Of a DNA stretch of 64,000 nt, positions 8,927 through 25,437 are shown one piece after another. The translations under genes were made by a program, and so were the position numbers. The stretch covers positions 62,001 through 126,000 of the forward strand of contig CAJNDS010000020.1 in the NCBI GenBank assembly GCA_905221605.1, in the 5' to 3' direction. How positions within the stretch are numbered: position 1 is the first letter of the stretch; every line of letters starts with the position of its first letter. This DNA comes from Symbiodinium natans (taxonomy: Eukaryota > Sar > Dinophyceae > Suessiales > Symbiodiniaceae). The notes under the pieces were generated by a model. It was not told where the DNA came from. It saw only the letters and a list, made by a program, of their open reading frames with translations, and did not search any database.

Positions 8927-9014
8927 AGTAGCGTTTTTGGAGGTGGCAGCTCGTTATACTCCAGCGACCAGGGAGTAGCATTTCTGGAGGTGGCAGTGTG
9001 CTATTCCAGTGACC
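8927..9014. repeat. Two-copy tandem repeat, unit about 46 bp
   Basis: AGTAGCGTTTTTGGAGGTGG and AGTAGCATTTCTGGAGGTGG head two successive units that both end in CAG(C/T)GACCAG. Confidence 0.7.
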
Positions 9015-9029
9015 AGAGAATCTCATCGA

Positions 9030-9600
9030 GCCCTCAATACATAAAACCCTAAAACCCTGCTAGATACCCGAAGAACTAAAACCCCAATACCCGCAACCGT
9101 AAAAACTCAAAGCCCCAAAACGCTAAAGACCTTGAAGCCCTGAAACTCTCAAACCCTGAAACCCCCAAACCCTGAAACCATCAAACCCTGCAACCCCCTA
9201 AGCCCTGGAACCGTCAAACCCCTCGAACCCTCAAAGAAGCGCAACGCTGAACTGGGGCCATCGTGCAGAGCCTGATAGGGGTTTGTATAGTTGCTTTAAC
9301 TTAAGCCGCAGAAAACCCGAGAGCTTTTGGCCTGCTTTGCCCAACGCCTGTTTCTACCCCTAAAAAGGCCTGGTTAACAGCTGTCGGAAAGCAGAATTCA
9401 GATCCATGTCGCTCGAAGGGCGGGGGGGGGGGCAGGGCGGCAAGAAAAAACAACAACAAAGTAGGCAAAGCAACTGAATACATGGGGTACCTAGATGACT
9501 GCCATGGTCAGGGAAGAACAAATAAGCCTATATAGACCCCAAACCCAAAACCCTAACACACTGAACTTTCGTGCGATGGCTCCACATGCACCTGGGCATT
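9030..9600. other. Decayed telomere-like tract, no gene seen
   Basis: From 9040 to 9235 the sequence is a degenerate run of AAACCCT-like units with many substitutions. A poly-G run is at 9421-9431. No exon is supported. Confidence 0.5.
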
Positions 9601-9658
9601 AGACGGTGCCCCCGCCGCTTTGCATTTGCTTTGCTGTTGCACGCTGTGCTCGTGCCAG

Positions 9659-10371
9659 GATGCAGCAAACAATGTTTGCAAGTCTTGCTTTTTGGCCGGC
9701 CTGAACCATGCTCAAGTCAGGCAGCGATCGAGTGAGGTAAGGTGCTGCATCGACACTCGTTTCAGCAAATCTTGTAGCTGTGCAAATCTGGATCAGCATG
9801 GCTCATCGACTTGCTTCGTTGGCAGAGTGTTCTTCTTCCTCTGTACAGAAGGCCTTCGAGGAAGGCTGGGTTTGAGCAGGTTGCTTGCCCGAACCCCGAG
9901 CCCGGGCGTCTGAGTTTCCGCGTGTTCATGGGCGCATATCCTCTGTAGAGCTGGAGCAGGTTTGATGCATATGCCGCCAGCATACTGGGCCAGCTGTCTG
10001 ACTGCGATGTACAATGGTGAGGACAGTACTTACAAATAGAGTCCCTATGTGTGTGTGTGTGTGTGTGTCAAGCAGATCTGCAAAGCCCTTCGTTACAGGA
10101 GCCCCCCACGTCAGGAGATGATATCGTGACAATGGTGGTAGAAAATATCAAGCTGGATGGTGTTTGCAAGCACTTTCGTGAGCTCTTCAACGAAGCAGCC
10201 CCTCGACCTTTTTTTATACCATCGTGCATCAATCTAGCAGCAGCTCCAGCAGAAGCCCTGCACCTGCCCAGGCATGTGTTCAACCTAGTGATGGCCCCCG
10301 TGAGCAGCCGTGAGTTGATCGCGGTCGTGCGGGTCTTGTCTCGAGCTTCTTCTACAACAGCCCAAGTTTAG
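9659..10371 (+). CDS. Candidate exons of an unrecognised gene
   Basis: Exon 9659-9736 lies between a CTCGTGCCAG acceptor and a GTAAGG donor and encodes 26 residues (D-A-A-N-N-V-C-K-S-C-F-L-A-G-L). A frame at 9766-9830 gives a similar K-S-C-S-C-A-N-L-D-Q-H-G pattern, possibly a repeated module. A third exon starts at 10099 after CGTTACAG (E-P-P-T-S-G-D-D-I-V-T-M-V-V-E-N-I-K) and stays open to 10371. The order and joins are not resolved and no family is recognised. They mark the start of the plus-strand gene block. Confidence 0.4.
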
Positions 10372-10711
10372 GTGAGGCACATGTGCTTCGATCTAGCTCA
10401 AGGCAGTTTTTGTCATGCCTCTGGGGAATCTGAGCTATCTAGCAGACATGCTCACCTGACAACATGGGTCTGCCTGGGGAGAAAGGGAGCAACACACTTG
10501 ATGCATGCGCTGTAAATGCAGCAGCGACGCTTCTAGTAAATGTGCTTGCAGTACCTACTGTACCCTGCGCAGGTGACAGATCGTCTTTGTTGGATTGATC
10601 GATTTACATGGTCCTCATCCAGCCGAGGAAGGCCAGACAGCACAACCCGAAACCTCAATGGCCGATTTAACCCTGCTTTCCTCAACCCCTAACCCCAAAC
10701 CATAAGCCCTA

Positions 10712-10808
10712 AGCCCTCTAAACCCTAAACCCTAAACCCTAAACCCTAAGCCCTAAACCCTAAACCCTAAACCCTAAACCCTAAACCCTAAACCCTAAAC
10801 CCTAAACC
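10712..10808. repeat. CCCTAAA array
   Basis: About 13 units in the CCCTAAA orientation. The rest of 10372-11170 holds degenerate units and no clear exon. Confidence 0.9.
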
Positions 10809-11176
10809 CTGCCTTGTCTCTGTAGTCTGAACAAAACCAACCTGCCTCACGGTTAACCCCACGGTGCAGGCTGTCATCTGGATCATCTGCCTGGCCTTGG
10901 CGGCCGAGGCGCGCCATTCTTTTTTTGGGGATTGTAGTTCGGGGTGGTCAGCGAAGGTTCTGTTCAAAGTGTGCGTCTTACAATATTTGCGCAGTACCAC
11001 TACAGGATGCATGAATGCCTCGGCTTATTGGGCTAGCCGATGTTGTTGGCTGCAGGCTCTGCTCTGCAGCTGCTGGACTTCACAAAGAGGCCAGTGGGAA
11101 CAAAGGTGCATTGGGAGGTTACTAGCGCCATGGCTCTTTAAAGAGTCTTGCAATGCTTTGCAAAAAACACTTACTA

Positions 11177-11296
11177 CTTGGAGGGTCATGGTACTTACTA
11201 AGAACCAATTATATGACTGTATGAAAACCATATTAAGGGGCTTAAGGGGCTTATAAGTGGTTATAAATTGGTTAATAAGTTCCATGATCCTCCAAG
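11177..11296. mobile_element. Hairpin MITE-like element, copy A
   Basis: A 120-bp inverted repeat. It starts CTTGGAGGGTCATGG and ends CCATGATCCTCCAAG, with ACCAATT/AATTGGT inner arms and an AAGGGGCTTATAAG centre. TA flanks both ends. Copy B at 22931-23053 has the same ends. No coding capacity. Confidence 0.75.
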
Positions 11297-11412
11297 TATG
11301 TCTTCCCTCTAGTAAGGCAGGAGTGCACTGCGGTTTGTGCTTGCTGGATCCCTGTTCGTCACAGTGCGGGGGTATAGTGGCGTAATCTTGGGGTTGAGTG
11401 CTGGTAGCTGCC

Positions 11413-14400
11413 ATGGCGGATGTCGACAATGAGGAAAGTGACATTCCGTGGCCTGACAAAGGCCTGCTATGCGCACGTTGGGAGCGTAGAGGTCTCATTC
11501 GGGAGCAAATGAGAGCTGATCGCGCATTATTGGGATGGCCTTCAAAAGTTTCGGTTGGTGCAGCCACTTTGCCGGCTTTGAAAATCAACCGATTCATTGT
11601 TGGCGATATCATTACGGTGTGGGCGACTACATGTGATCAGCCCAAGTCTCCGCCTATTGGTTGGCTCCGGCAGGAGGCCGGTGGTCTTGAATTTCAATCG
11701 AAGCGCCCTGTAGAGCGAAAGCCTCAAACCCTAAACCCTAAACCATAAACCCTATAAACCCTAAACCCCTAAACCCTAAACCCCTAAACCCCTAAATCCT
11801 AAACCCTAAACCCTAAACCCTAAACTCATGTAGTAGCTGCCCTAAACAGCTTCAACCCTCAAAGACCGATCCTTGAAAGCCCAAGCCAATGTGACCCCAT
11901 CCTCTCTGCATGCAGGTCTCCTTGCTGCACCAGCAACTTCTTCCGCCGCAGTCCTTAAACGCTGTGACCGAGTACGTGGATCAGTGGGGATGCAAGAGGC
12001 TGAGCTCTTTGTGTATCCGGAGGTTTCGTGCGGGAATCACCAAGTTTCGGGACTGCCTGCTGGGATTTGAATGGGTTTGGTTTTAGGTTGTAGGGTTTAG
12101 GGCTTAGGTTTTAGGGTTTTAAGGTTTTTGGGTTTTAGAGGTTTAGGATTTAGGGTTTATGGGTACCCTAGCCCTGAAACCAACCCATTTTAAACCAAAC
12201 CATAAAGAGTAGATGTAACTAAATAAATATAAATATAAATAAATAAATAAATATAGATATATATATATATATTTATGGTATATAGGCTTATATACCCTCT
12301 CATCCTGTAATCATGTTTTCTTCGTGCTGCTAGTGCAGGACTCTGCCTTAAACTTTTTGATGGAGCTTATGTTTGACGCCTGGGGTGACACAGCACCTGC
12401 GCCCGCACCAGCAGCTGCACCCGCGCCTGCAGCTGCACCCGCGGCTGCAGCTGCGCCCGCGCCAGCAGCACCGGTGCCTGCACCCGCACCTGCAGCTGCA
12501 CCGGCTGCACCTGCAGCACCAGCCGCTCTGGCCATGCCAGCTTCTGCTGCAGCAGCCCCACCAGTTCCCACACCAGTGGCCCCTGCAGCCACAACTGCAA
12601 CCGCAGTTTCAACACCACTTGTGCCAGCTGCTGCAGCAGCTCCGCCAGTTCCCGCACCGGTGCCCTCTGCTGCGGCTGCAGCAGGACCGGGGGCACCCCC
12701 TCCTGCTGCGGCAGCACCTTCTGATGCACCAGCAGCGCTGGCTGGGCCCAATCCCGAACTTGCATCCACGCATTCCACGGCTGCAGCGTCTGCAGCTTTC
12801 GAGGCATCAACGCATGGTCCAGAAGAGGCCACAGATGATGACATGGAGGGTGACGATGTGGCACGCTATTTGGGCTACGATTTTGCCTTGGTTGCTGATG
12901 AAGGAACGGTGGCTGAGATCGATGCTTACATGATCCCAGGCGACGAAGCTGCGAGCGACGCAGCAATGGACCCAATCTATGCAAGCATGCTCTTGGTCGA
13001 GGACATGGTCATGGATGAGGCCACCTCATCTGCAGATGATGGTGGCAGCCGGCGCATGAATGGGTCTGCAGAGCATGACTTTGCAGGAGAGGGTCCTGCC
13101 GTTGAGGACATGGTCATGGATGAGGACACCTCATCTACAGATGATGCTGGCAGCCTGCGCATGAATGGGTCTGCAGAGCATGACTTTGCAGGAGAGGGTC
13201 CTGCTGTCGTGGATGCAGCGCCTGTCGAAGCTATCAGGCATGAGTGCGAGGAGCCAGCTGAAGGCAGCCTGGACGCAAGTGCGGGCAGCAAGGAGGAGAT
13301 GCCACAGGTCCTTCCTAAGATCGAAGGGCCCAATGTGCTTTCAAATGCTGCCACGCTTGAAATGCACCCAAGCAGTGCGCCCTCCGAGCCAGAGCCGTGT
13401 GATCCCCCAAAGAAATCCCAAGCCGAACTTCTCGCGAAGCTCGCAGAGCTCCAGACGCTTGCTTTCAATGTTGTCGTATATTTTTTTTTGCATTTATGCG
13501 GGGATAGTCTAGCATGGCCCGGGCTTGCAATTTTGCTTTTTAAGGCAACGGTTGGCCGCGAGGAAAGCAGCCAAGCAAGCAGCCAAGCGGGCCGAGCCGC
13601 CTGCAAATCTTGATCGTGATCCCTGTCGACACGAGACTCAGCAGTATGATGGGGATCTGGTCGCTGCAGGCTTTGCAGCAGAATCAGTTCAGGTGGAAGC
13701 AGCTTGGGAGCGAGCCAGCACGACCACGACTGAGCCGGAGTGGCTTCCTGATGAGGCTCTGCGATCGGCCCCGACTTTGGACTTGGGTGTTGTGCGGATG
13801 GCCACCAGCTTGGACTTAGAAAATGACAGGCCTGATCACGTGCCTCGAAGTTCAAGCGACGGCCTGGGCGTGTGGTCTTACCAGGAGCTAGATGAGATCG
13901 CAGGGGAGGGCAAGTTGCAGAGCTTTGCGGACAAGAGCGCGCCAGAGAGCATGCATGGTGAACCGAGTGAGCCACGGAGCACAGATGGTGAGCTGGGCGA
14001 GCCAAAGAACACATGCGGTGAGCCAGAGCCAGAGAACGTGCATGGTGAACGACAGGATGTGTCTGCTGGCAACGAGACTGAGCAGGCCGATGCGGGTGAA
14101 GTGGCCGAGGGAGAGCCAGAGAACACGCATGGTGTGTCTGCTGGCAAGGAGACTGAGCAGGCCAATGCGGGCTTCGACGTGCTGAACTTTGAGGTTCAGC
14201 CGCCTTGCTTTGTAACTGCAGGCATGTGCGATCATGAGCATATAACTCTATCATGTGTTCTCGCGCAGGATAAGATAAGCAGAATCGAGCAGTTCAAGAC
14301 TGGCAAGAATGCTGCGGAGGACGAAGAGCCCACTGGTGGCCGTGGACGTGGCAAAGGGCCTGGCCGTGGCGGCCGTGGACGTGCCAGGGGGCGTGGCCGT

Positions 14401-15150
14401 GGCCGTGCTGCAGCCACTGACCCAGCCCCCACTGTAGTCGCAACTCCTGAAAAGAAGCAAACCGAGCCTGCTGGCGATGATGCAGACATGAGCGCGCCCA
14501 AAGAGAGCCGTGCCCCCACAAGGCTGCGCAGCAAGACGAGCCCAAAACAGCTTCAGAAAGTTGAGAAGCCAAAGGCCAAAGCTTGCCCCAAGCCGAAAAC
14601 ATCCCAGCCAAATCCCAAAGCCAGGGCCAAAAAGCCAGCCCAGGAGCCAGTCCCACTTGAGGCCGAACCCGTGAAGAAGCCCAGGCTGAGTACCGACGAG
14701 CGCCCCGAGCCAAGCCAGCCAAGCAAGGAGCCGGCCAAAGACAAGGAGCCAGCTTTTGCGAAGAGGTTCAAACCAGAGGGCCCAACCGCTTCGCGGCACT
14801 GGCTTGCAATCCGGGAAGTCTTTAACTCTGAGCTTCGAAGCCATTTCACTACCCCAGGGAAGATGCAGGACATGTGCTGTTGAAAATCTACATATAAAAC
14901 CCTAAACCCTAAACCCTAAACCCTCAACCCTCAACCCTAAACCCTAAACCCTAAACCCTAAACCCTAAACCCTAAACCCTAAACCTATGTATTTATATAT
15001 ACAGTGCACTAACATCTGTGCCAGGACATTTGGTGGAAGTTTGTCAAGCCGCACTTAAAGGCTGCTGCTGCCGAGCAGTCCTTGGAGGCTTACATCGAGA
15101 TATGTCTGACGCATGCGCAGGGTTTCCTGGAGACGCACCGGACCTCGTGA
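11413..15150 (+). CDS. Low-complexity Ala/Pro, acidic and RGG-rich nuclear-type protein
   Basis: Predicted exons: 11413-about 11690 (starts M-A-D-V-D-N-E-E-S-D), 11916-12074, 12339-13456, 13545-14193, 14269-14868 and 15025-15150. Phases agree across the joins I could test. One intron (13457-13544) needs a GC donor and one (14869-15024) a GA donor. Exon 3 opens with D-S-A-L-N-F-L-M-E-L-M, then about 110 residues of Ala/Pro. It continues with acidic repeats, including a duplicated V-E-D-M-V-M-D-E segment. Later exons have E-P-E-N-x-H-G repeats, a G-R-G-R-G-K-G-P-G-R-G-G box, Lys/Pro tracts, and a folded-looking end (R-H-W-L-A-I-R-E-V-F; W-W-K-F-V-K-P-H-L-K). RGG boxes bind RNA or DNA in known proteins; that role here is inference. 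Introns contain CCCTAAA or TTTAGGG arrays. A GTGAGA donor overlaps the final stop, so the gene may continue. Confidence 0.65.
11725..11826. repeat. CCCTAAA array inside an intron
   Basis: Lies between exons 11413-11690 and 11916-12074 of the low-complexity gene. Units include CCCCTAAA and CCCTATAAA variants. Confidence 0.85.
14898..14987. repeat. CCCTAAA array inside an intron
   Basis: About 12 units fill most of the GA-AG intron between exons ending 14868 and starting 15025. Confidence 0.9.
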
Positions 15151-15159
15151 GATTACGCC

Positions 15160-16135
15160 CGGGGTGCAGCGCTGCCCCAGCGGGCAAGCTGCCCAGAGAT
15201 TTTGTTGATCGATGGATGTACCCAAACCGATCTATATACCTCGTTGTTTTTGTCATCCCTATATAACCCCTTTAAAGCCTGAAACCCCTAAACCTAAAAA
15301 CCCTTTCTAACCCTTGCAACCCCACTAGCTGCAAAAAGCCCTGCCCCTTTTTACCCTGATCCCTGTACACCGTTTGCTCATGCTCTACGCATGCACGTAG
15401 GCAAAGCCTGCAACGCGTGCTAGCTGTGATTACGATCTTTCTATGCCTCTATCACACGGAGAGGCTGCAAAGTGAGCTGAAGTTTTTTTAGAAACTTCAT
15501 GCCTGGGGAGGAACCTCAGACTCTGTGCACATGGGGGGACTTGATGCTTTCAAGGGGAATCAGCTGTGCTACTACGACCAAGCGCAAAAAGTTGCGCTTG
15601 CACTGCACCATCCCAACCATTTTGTCTTATATAGATGGAAGATACGTTTCTCCTATATGGATATGCAGGCCCCAAAGACTGAACGCCCCGTCGAAGTGCC
15701 CCTTTCTAGACAACACCAAGCGAGCCAATTGCTTTGCAGGCCACATCATGGCTCCACGACAGAACATCAGCGGCCTGCTGAAGCAAGGGATCTCGTTTGG
15801 GTCAACCGGCAACGCTGGCTTGCTTATGTGCTGCATGGCTGAACGTGCACTTGCTCAATCCCTGTCTGTGTCCTATCCCGAAGGCCCCCCCCCCCAACCA
15901 ACTCGACTCGGCATTTCAGCCAGCTCTCATCCCAAACCCTATGCTTGGAGGTTCATGGGTAGGCTCTAATATATACATATGTATATATATATATATATGT
16001 AGGGCTTAGGGCTATTAGGCTTTAGGCTTTCGGGTTCTTAGGGTCTACAGGGTTTAGGGTTCTAAAAGTTTAGGGGGCGTTTTAGGGTGTGTAGGGTTTA
16101 GGGTCCAGGGTTTATGTTTAGGGGGCAACCAATGT
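15160..16135 (+). other. Region with weak exon candidates
   Basis: Overlapping frames at 15499-15970 include H-I-M-A-P-R-Q-N-I-S-G-L-L-K-Q-G after a TTTGCAG acceptor at about 15742. The frame is not decisive. At 15948 there is a half copy of the hairpin element end (CTTGGAGGTTCATGG). TTTAGGG-like repeats occupy 16000-16120. Confidence 0.3.
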
Positions 16136-16139
16136 CCTG

Positions 16140-18498
16140 AAAGCCAGCAGCTCAAAGACAGTCGTGGTGGAATCGTCGATGTTGACAGTGTCTGCCTCAT
16201 GTGTGTGTGTTTGTTTGTGGCATCGATCTATAATTGTACATGGCTTCCTACGCGTACATACCATGATTCCTTCAGCTCGAATGGGGCCAGCTGTGGAGCG
16301 TACAGTGAGAAGGTTGATGTCTTTGGGTGCGCCAAAGGAAGCTGGGGCTGCATCTTACGTGTACACCGTGTTTGAATTCTAGTAAGAAGATTTCACGGCA
16401 GTCAATGTTGTACCTGCAACTACAGGCCTTCTTAGCGATCATCTTGTTATGCTCTTGGCTCACGACAACGCCGCAGTTTATGTGTCGCTACAACGATGTG
16501 ATCGAGTTGTTCTCGGGTACGGGGCGAATTTGCCAGCTGGCCTTGGCTGCTGGATATTTTGCTATTGCGCATGATCGAGACTACGATCCACACGGGGGGC
16601 CTGAAGGGAGCTGCATGGACCTGAACAAAGATGCAGGCTATTTGCACCCAGTCTACAATAATGTCCCAATCCCACTAAAACCCTGAACACACTTGCAAAT
16701 CAACCCTCCACCCTGAGGGTTAAACCGTCCTCAGGCTTGCAATCCTGATGCTGCTCTCATCGCACCCGGACGGGTCTGTGGTGAACCTGGGCATCGAATG
16801 CTCATCATTTGTCTTCATGTCGCGGGGAGTCTCGCGCAGAACATGCTTGACACCAATGGGTTGCCATTTGTACCCTTGCATTGCCAGTGCCAACAAATAC
16901 ACCTCAAGGTAGGGTAGACGAAGATGAAGGTTTACTATTTGGTACTTCCTAGATGGAAACCTCAAAACCGATCTGATTAATCCGAATAATGGTGCCTGGA
17001 GGTCTTGCCTTCTGTTGATGTTGATCCACACGCTGGGCTCTATGTGGGTGGTCGAGCAACCCTCTAGTTCCCTGTTGTCTGACCACAGTGGCTTCCAGTC
17101 CATGCTCAGAAGCTTCGAGGCTTTTGGAGTTCAGGCTACTTGATAGCATATAGTGTAAGTGTGCTTGCTGTGATCTGCGAGGCAAGCCCAAATGAAACAT
17201 TCACGTCAAATCTCAACCGAGACGTATCGACAAGAGTTCTGGTTGGGCCTGTACAACCACTATATGCCAAAGAGGACAGTGGTATGGTCCAATTCTCCGG
17301 TGATCCGATTCTTGGACAAGGGGCCGTTGAGCCGACTTGCTAAATCAGTGCGTGCTAAAATGAAGAGGAATTCCTCCAAGAAAGGCTATGTGCAGTACAG
17401 GGACGCCAAAGGCCAGCGCAAAACCAAGGGCAGTTCCCAGCTGAAGCGAAGCCAGTGCCTAGGATGCACAACTCCAGTCAGGGAGATCTGCAAGTTGTTA
17501 CTTAAGTTTTGGGACCTAAACCCTAAACCCTGAACCCTAAACCCTAAACCCTAAGCCCTAAGCCCTAAACCCTAAACCCTAAACCCTAAACCCTAAACCC
17601 CAGGGCAAATTTTGGGTCCAAATTTTCCCGGTCATGTAAATTTACATGACGACTTTTGTACCCATTCCAGTTAGCTTGTCTCGCTAGTTTTGGTAGCTGT
17701 ACAGTTGTTGCCACACACATTGTGCCTGTTTTGGCCGTGCAAACTTGTGGGGAAGGGGGGGTGGAGGGGGGTGGGTGGACGGGGGTGGAGCGGGGACGGG
17801 GCCAGGGAGGGGAGGGGGGGGCCCATGTGAAGTCCCCAAGTCCTCTAAGTCTATTTCGACCTCCAACTAAACGCTCTACAAGCCCTGCAGGTCTATAAGT
17901 CCGCCCACACACAAACATCAACCCAAAGGTCACCCTAATTGCCCTCCCATTGAAACTGCTGCAGATGAAAGGCGATATCCTGCAAAGTATGCCCGGGCAC
18001 TGATTGACATGGTGCCAAAGTTCCGCTATGGCTGCAATCGGCCACAAATCCCCGAGGATCGGTCTTTCAGGGTTCCTTAAAGTATGGTCTATAGGGCTGG
18101 GGAAAATACATGGACGGTCTGTGTGGGGCTTTTTCATGGACAAATACGAGGCAGTTGTTTGTATTGGGTAAGCACAGGCCTGCTATGGAATGTGCGGAGA
18201 CAGATGAACACCGAAGCCCAGTGCAAAAGCTTGTACAACCCTCGACATCGTATGCTTCAAGCACGTATACAAGAAAATTAACATCAGTCAAAGTTGACGA
18301 AGCGAATCTTTTTTATACATGTTCCCCATATGGCAGGCAGACACGTCGAAGTCTTTGGCGGAACTCTTCGCAGATTATCCATGGGAGCAAGACTCCTGGC
18401 TTGAAGCCCAACTGCTGCCGTGCATGGCCTACCTCCGACTGAGCTCTCATGTTTCGATCCCTGCGGAGTTCAAAGCTTTGATTCCAAAGAAGCCATAG
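16140..18498 (+). CDS. Split gene with DNA cytosine-5 methyltransferase-like motifs
   Basis: Predicted exons: about 16390-16661, 16735-16908, 17002-17134, about 17185-17456, 17965-18061 and 18337-18498, plus weaker 5' pieces at 16140-16210 and 16280-16380. Exon 1 has V-I-E-L-F-S-G-T-G-R-I-C-Q-L-A-L-A-A-G, like the AdoMet-binding motif I. Exon 2 has L-G-I-E-C-S-S-F-V-F-M-S-R-G, in the place of the catalytic Pro-Cys loop (motif IV). Exon 3 has M-W-V-V-E-Q-P-S-S-S-L-L, in the place of the Glu-Asn-Val motif VI. Exon 4 has E-F-W-L-G-L-Y and Y-V-Q-Y-R-D-A-K-G. I recall this as an expanded dinoflagellate family. The 16908 to 17002 join keeps phase; the 17456 donor is GC. The final exon phase is not settled. 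Function as a methyltransferase is inference from motifs, and the usual Pro before Cys is absent. Confidence 0.55.
17517..17602. repeat. CCCTAAA array inside an intron
   Basis: About 11 units with CCCTAAG variants, between the exons ending 17456 and starting 17965. Confidence 0.9.
17750..17822. repeat. G-run tract with quadruplex potential
   Basis: At least eight runs of three or more G in 70 bases on the plus (coding) strand, inside an intron of the methyltransferase-like gene. Confidence 0.7.
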
Positions 18499-18582
18499 GT
18501 GCTCCAAATTTGAATGCACAATTCAATGTATGCCAATTACCGCAGGTGGGTGGCCTCGCAAAAGAAGGGTGCGCCGGCAGTT

Positions 18583-18708
18583 GGGCGGGGGGGTGGTTGA
18601 GGGTGGGGGTGGAGGGGTGGGGGTGGGGTGGGTGGGGGTTGGGGGGGGGGTGCGGTGGGGTGGGGGTTGGGGGGTGGGGGGTGGGGGGGGGCTGGGGGGT
18701 GGCAATTT
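18583..18708. repeat. Long G/T-rich tract, quadruplex potential
   Basis: About 125 bases of G-runs separated by T or C on the plus strand, just 3' of the last exon of the methyltransferase-like gene. The long Gly- and Pro-rich frames across it are compositional. Confidence 0.75.
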
Positions 18709-18742
18709 TTTAAATTCGAAATAGCGTTTTTGAAAAAAAAAC

Positions 18743-18905
18743 CATGGCGGAAATCGGCGGCCAAATGGCGGAAATCGGCGGCCAAATGGCGGAAATACCC
18801 GGAATGTCAGTTTTGATCAAATTCCGAAATGTCAGTTTTTGAAACCTGAAATGGCGGAATTTCTTGGAGAGCACCCGGAAATGGCGGAATTGCCTGGAGA
18901 GCCCC
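18743..18905. repeat. Short tandem and dispersed ATGGCGGAAAT repeat
   Basis: ATGGCGGAAATCGGCGGCCA occurs twice in tandem, followed by further ATGGCGGAAAT and CTGGAGAGC units. The same core recurs near 8807 and 28768. It may be the tail of a dispersed element. Confidence 0.6.
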
Positions 18906-19024
18906 CGGAAATCTTGCTGCATGCTGGCTGCTATATCTTCTGCACACACTGGTCAATGTGCTGCACATGCGAGGGATTGTGTTCACCTACAGCCGCTTTT
19001 TGTTTTCGGGGTTATATATTGGTC

Positions 19025-24544
<5,520 letters not shown>

Positions 24545-25437
24545 CCAAGCTGCATCTTCGATCAAGTGCTTCCTTGACACTGCGGGGATGCTAGCGCACG
24601 ATGCTTCGTGGGGAATAGCACTATAGATCTACAATGACTCTACAACTCTATAATTATATTGCAGCTCTATGCTTCTCGATTGTGGAGTTTAAGCCCGGGC
24701 CCCCCTCGCATGAAGCCGCAGAAGCTGGCTTGTGCTTTACAGCTGATACGTGCGCTCGCAAGTCTGTGTCTGTGGAGCACGCCTAGAAAGTGTTTGTGTG
24801 CAGACAGCAGATCCGAGAAGCATTGCAGGTGTGCAAAATGGAATGCATTACTGCGCAGCTACCTTTTACGCGCGAGCCCGATATTGTATATATTTTCATA
24901 TATCGTATCATGGCAGGGCACGACAACGATTCGGTGCAGTCGTACGCGCTTGAAGCACTGGCGCAGACAGTGGCCGATGGGGCTGCTTGGCAGCCTGTCT
25001 GATTTCTTAGCCTTACAAAGCTCAAACCTCAAATCCTGAACAATCCATTGAGATGCACTGCTGCCAGCCAATTTGCCCCACTCCGTGGCTGTCAGCTTTG
25101 GGGATTGAAAAAATGTGTCATAAAGGGAGTGGCGTTGTTGTTTAGGGTGATATAAATAAAGATTTAGGGTTTGGAGAATAGGTATATAGGGCTTTGTGTT
25201 CTGGTTTTTTTTCAGTAGACAGGGTGGGTTACCCTAAACCCTCAGCCCCCTCCCCTCCCCCCGACCCCCCCTCCCCCAGACCCCCCCCCCCCCCGCCTGG
25301 CTTCCCAGACGTTGCTGGTTTGGATCCCCCAAACCGGGAAAATTTTGGACCCCAATATTTACCCCAAACCCTAAACTAAACCCTATAAACCTTAAACCCT
25401 AATCCCTAAACCCTAAACCCTAAATTTGAAAGTATAG
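24545..25437 (+). other. Intergenic stretch with weak exon candidates
   Basis: At 24796-25003 a frame gives I-R-E-A-L-Q-V-C-K-M-E-C after CAGACAGCAG, and A-G-H-D-N-D-S-V-Q-S-Y-A-L-E-A-L near its end. One of these could be a small exon. A C-rich tract at 25246-25297 and telomere-like units at 25365-25424 follow. Confidence 0.3.

Noticed and set aside
12311..12984. Minus-strand Ala/Gly and Leu/Gln frames
   Set aside because: Shadows of the Ala/Pro-rich plus-strand exon, which has matching splice sites and phase.
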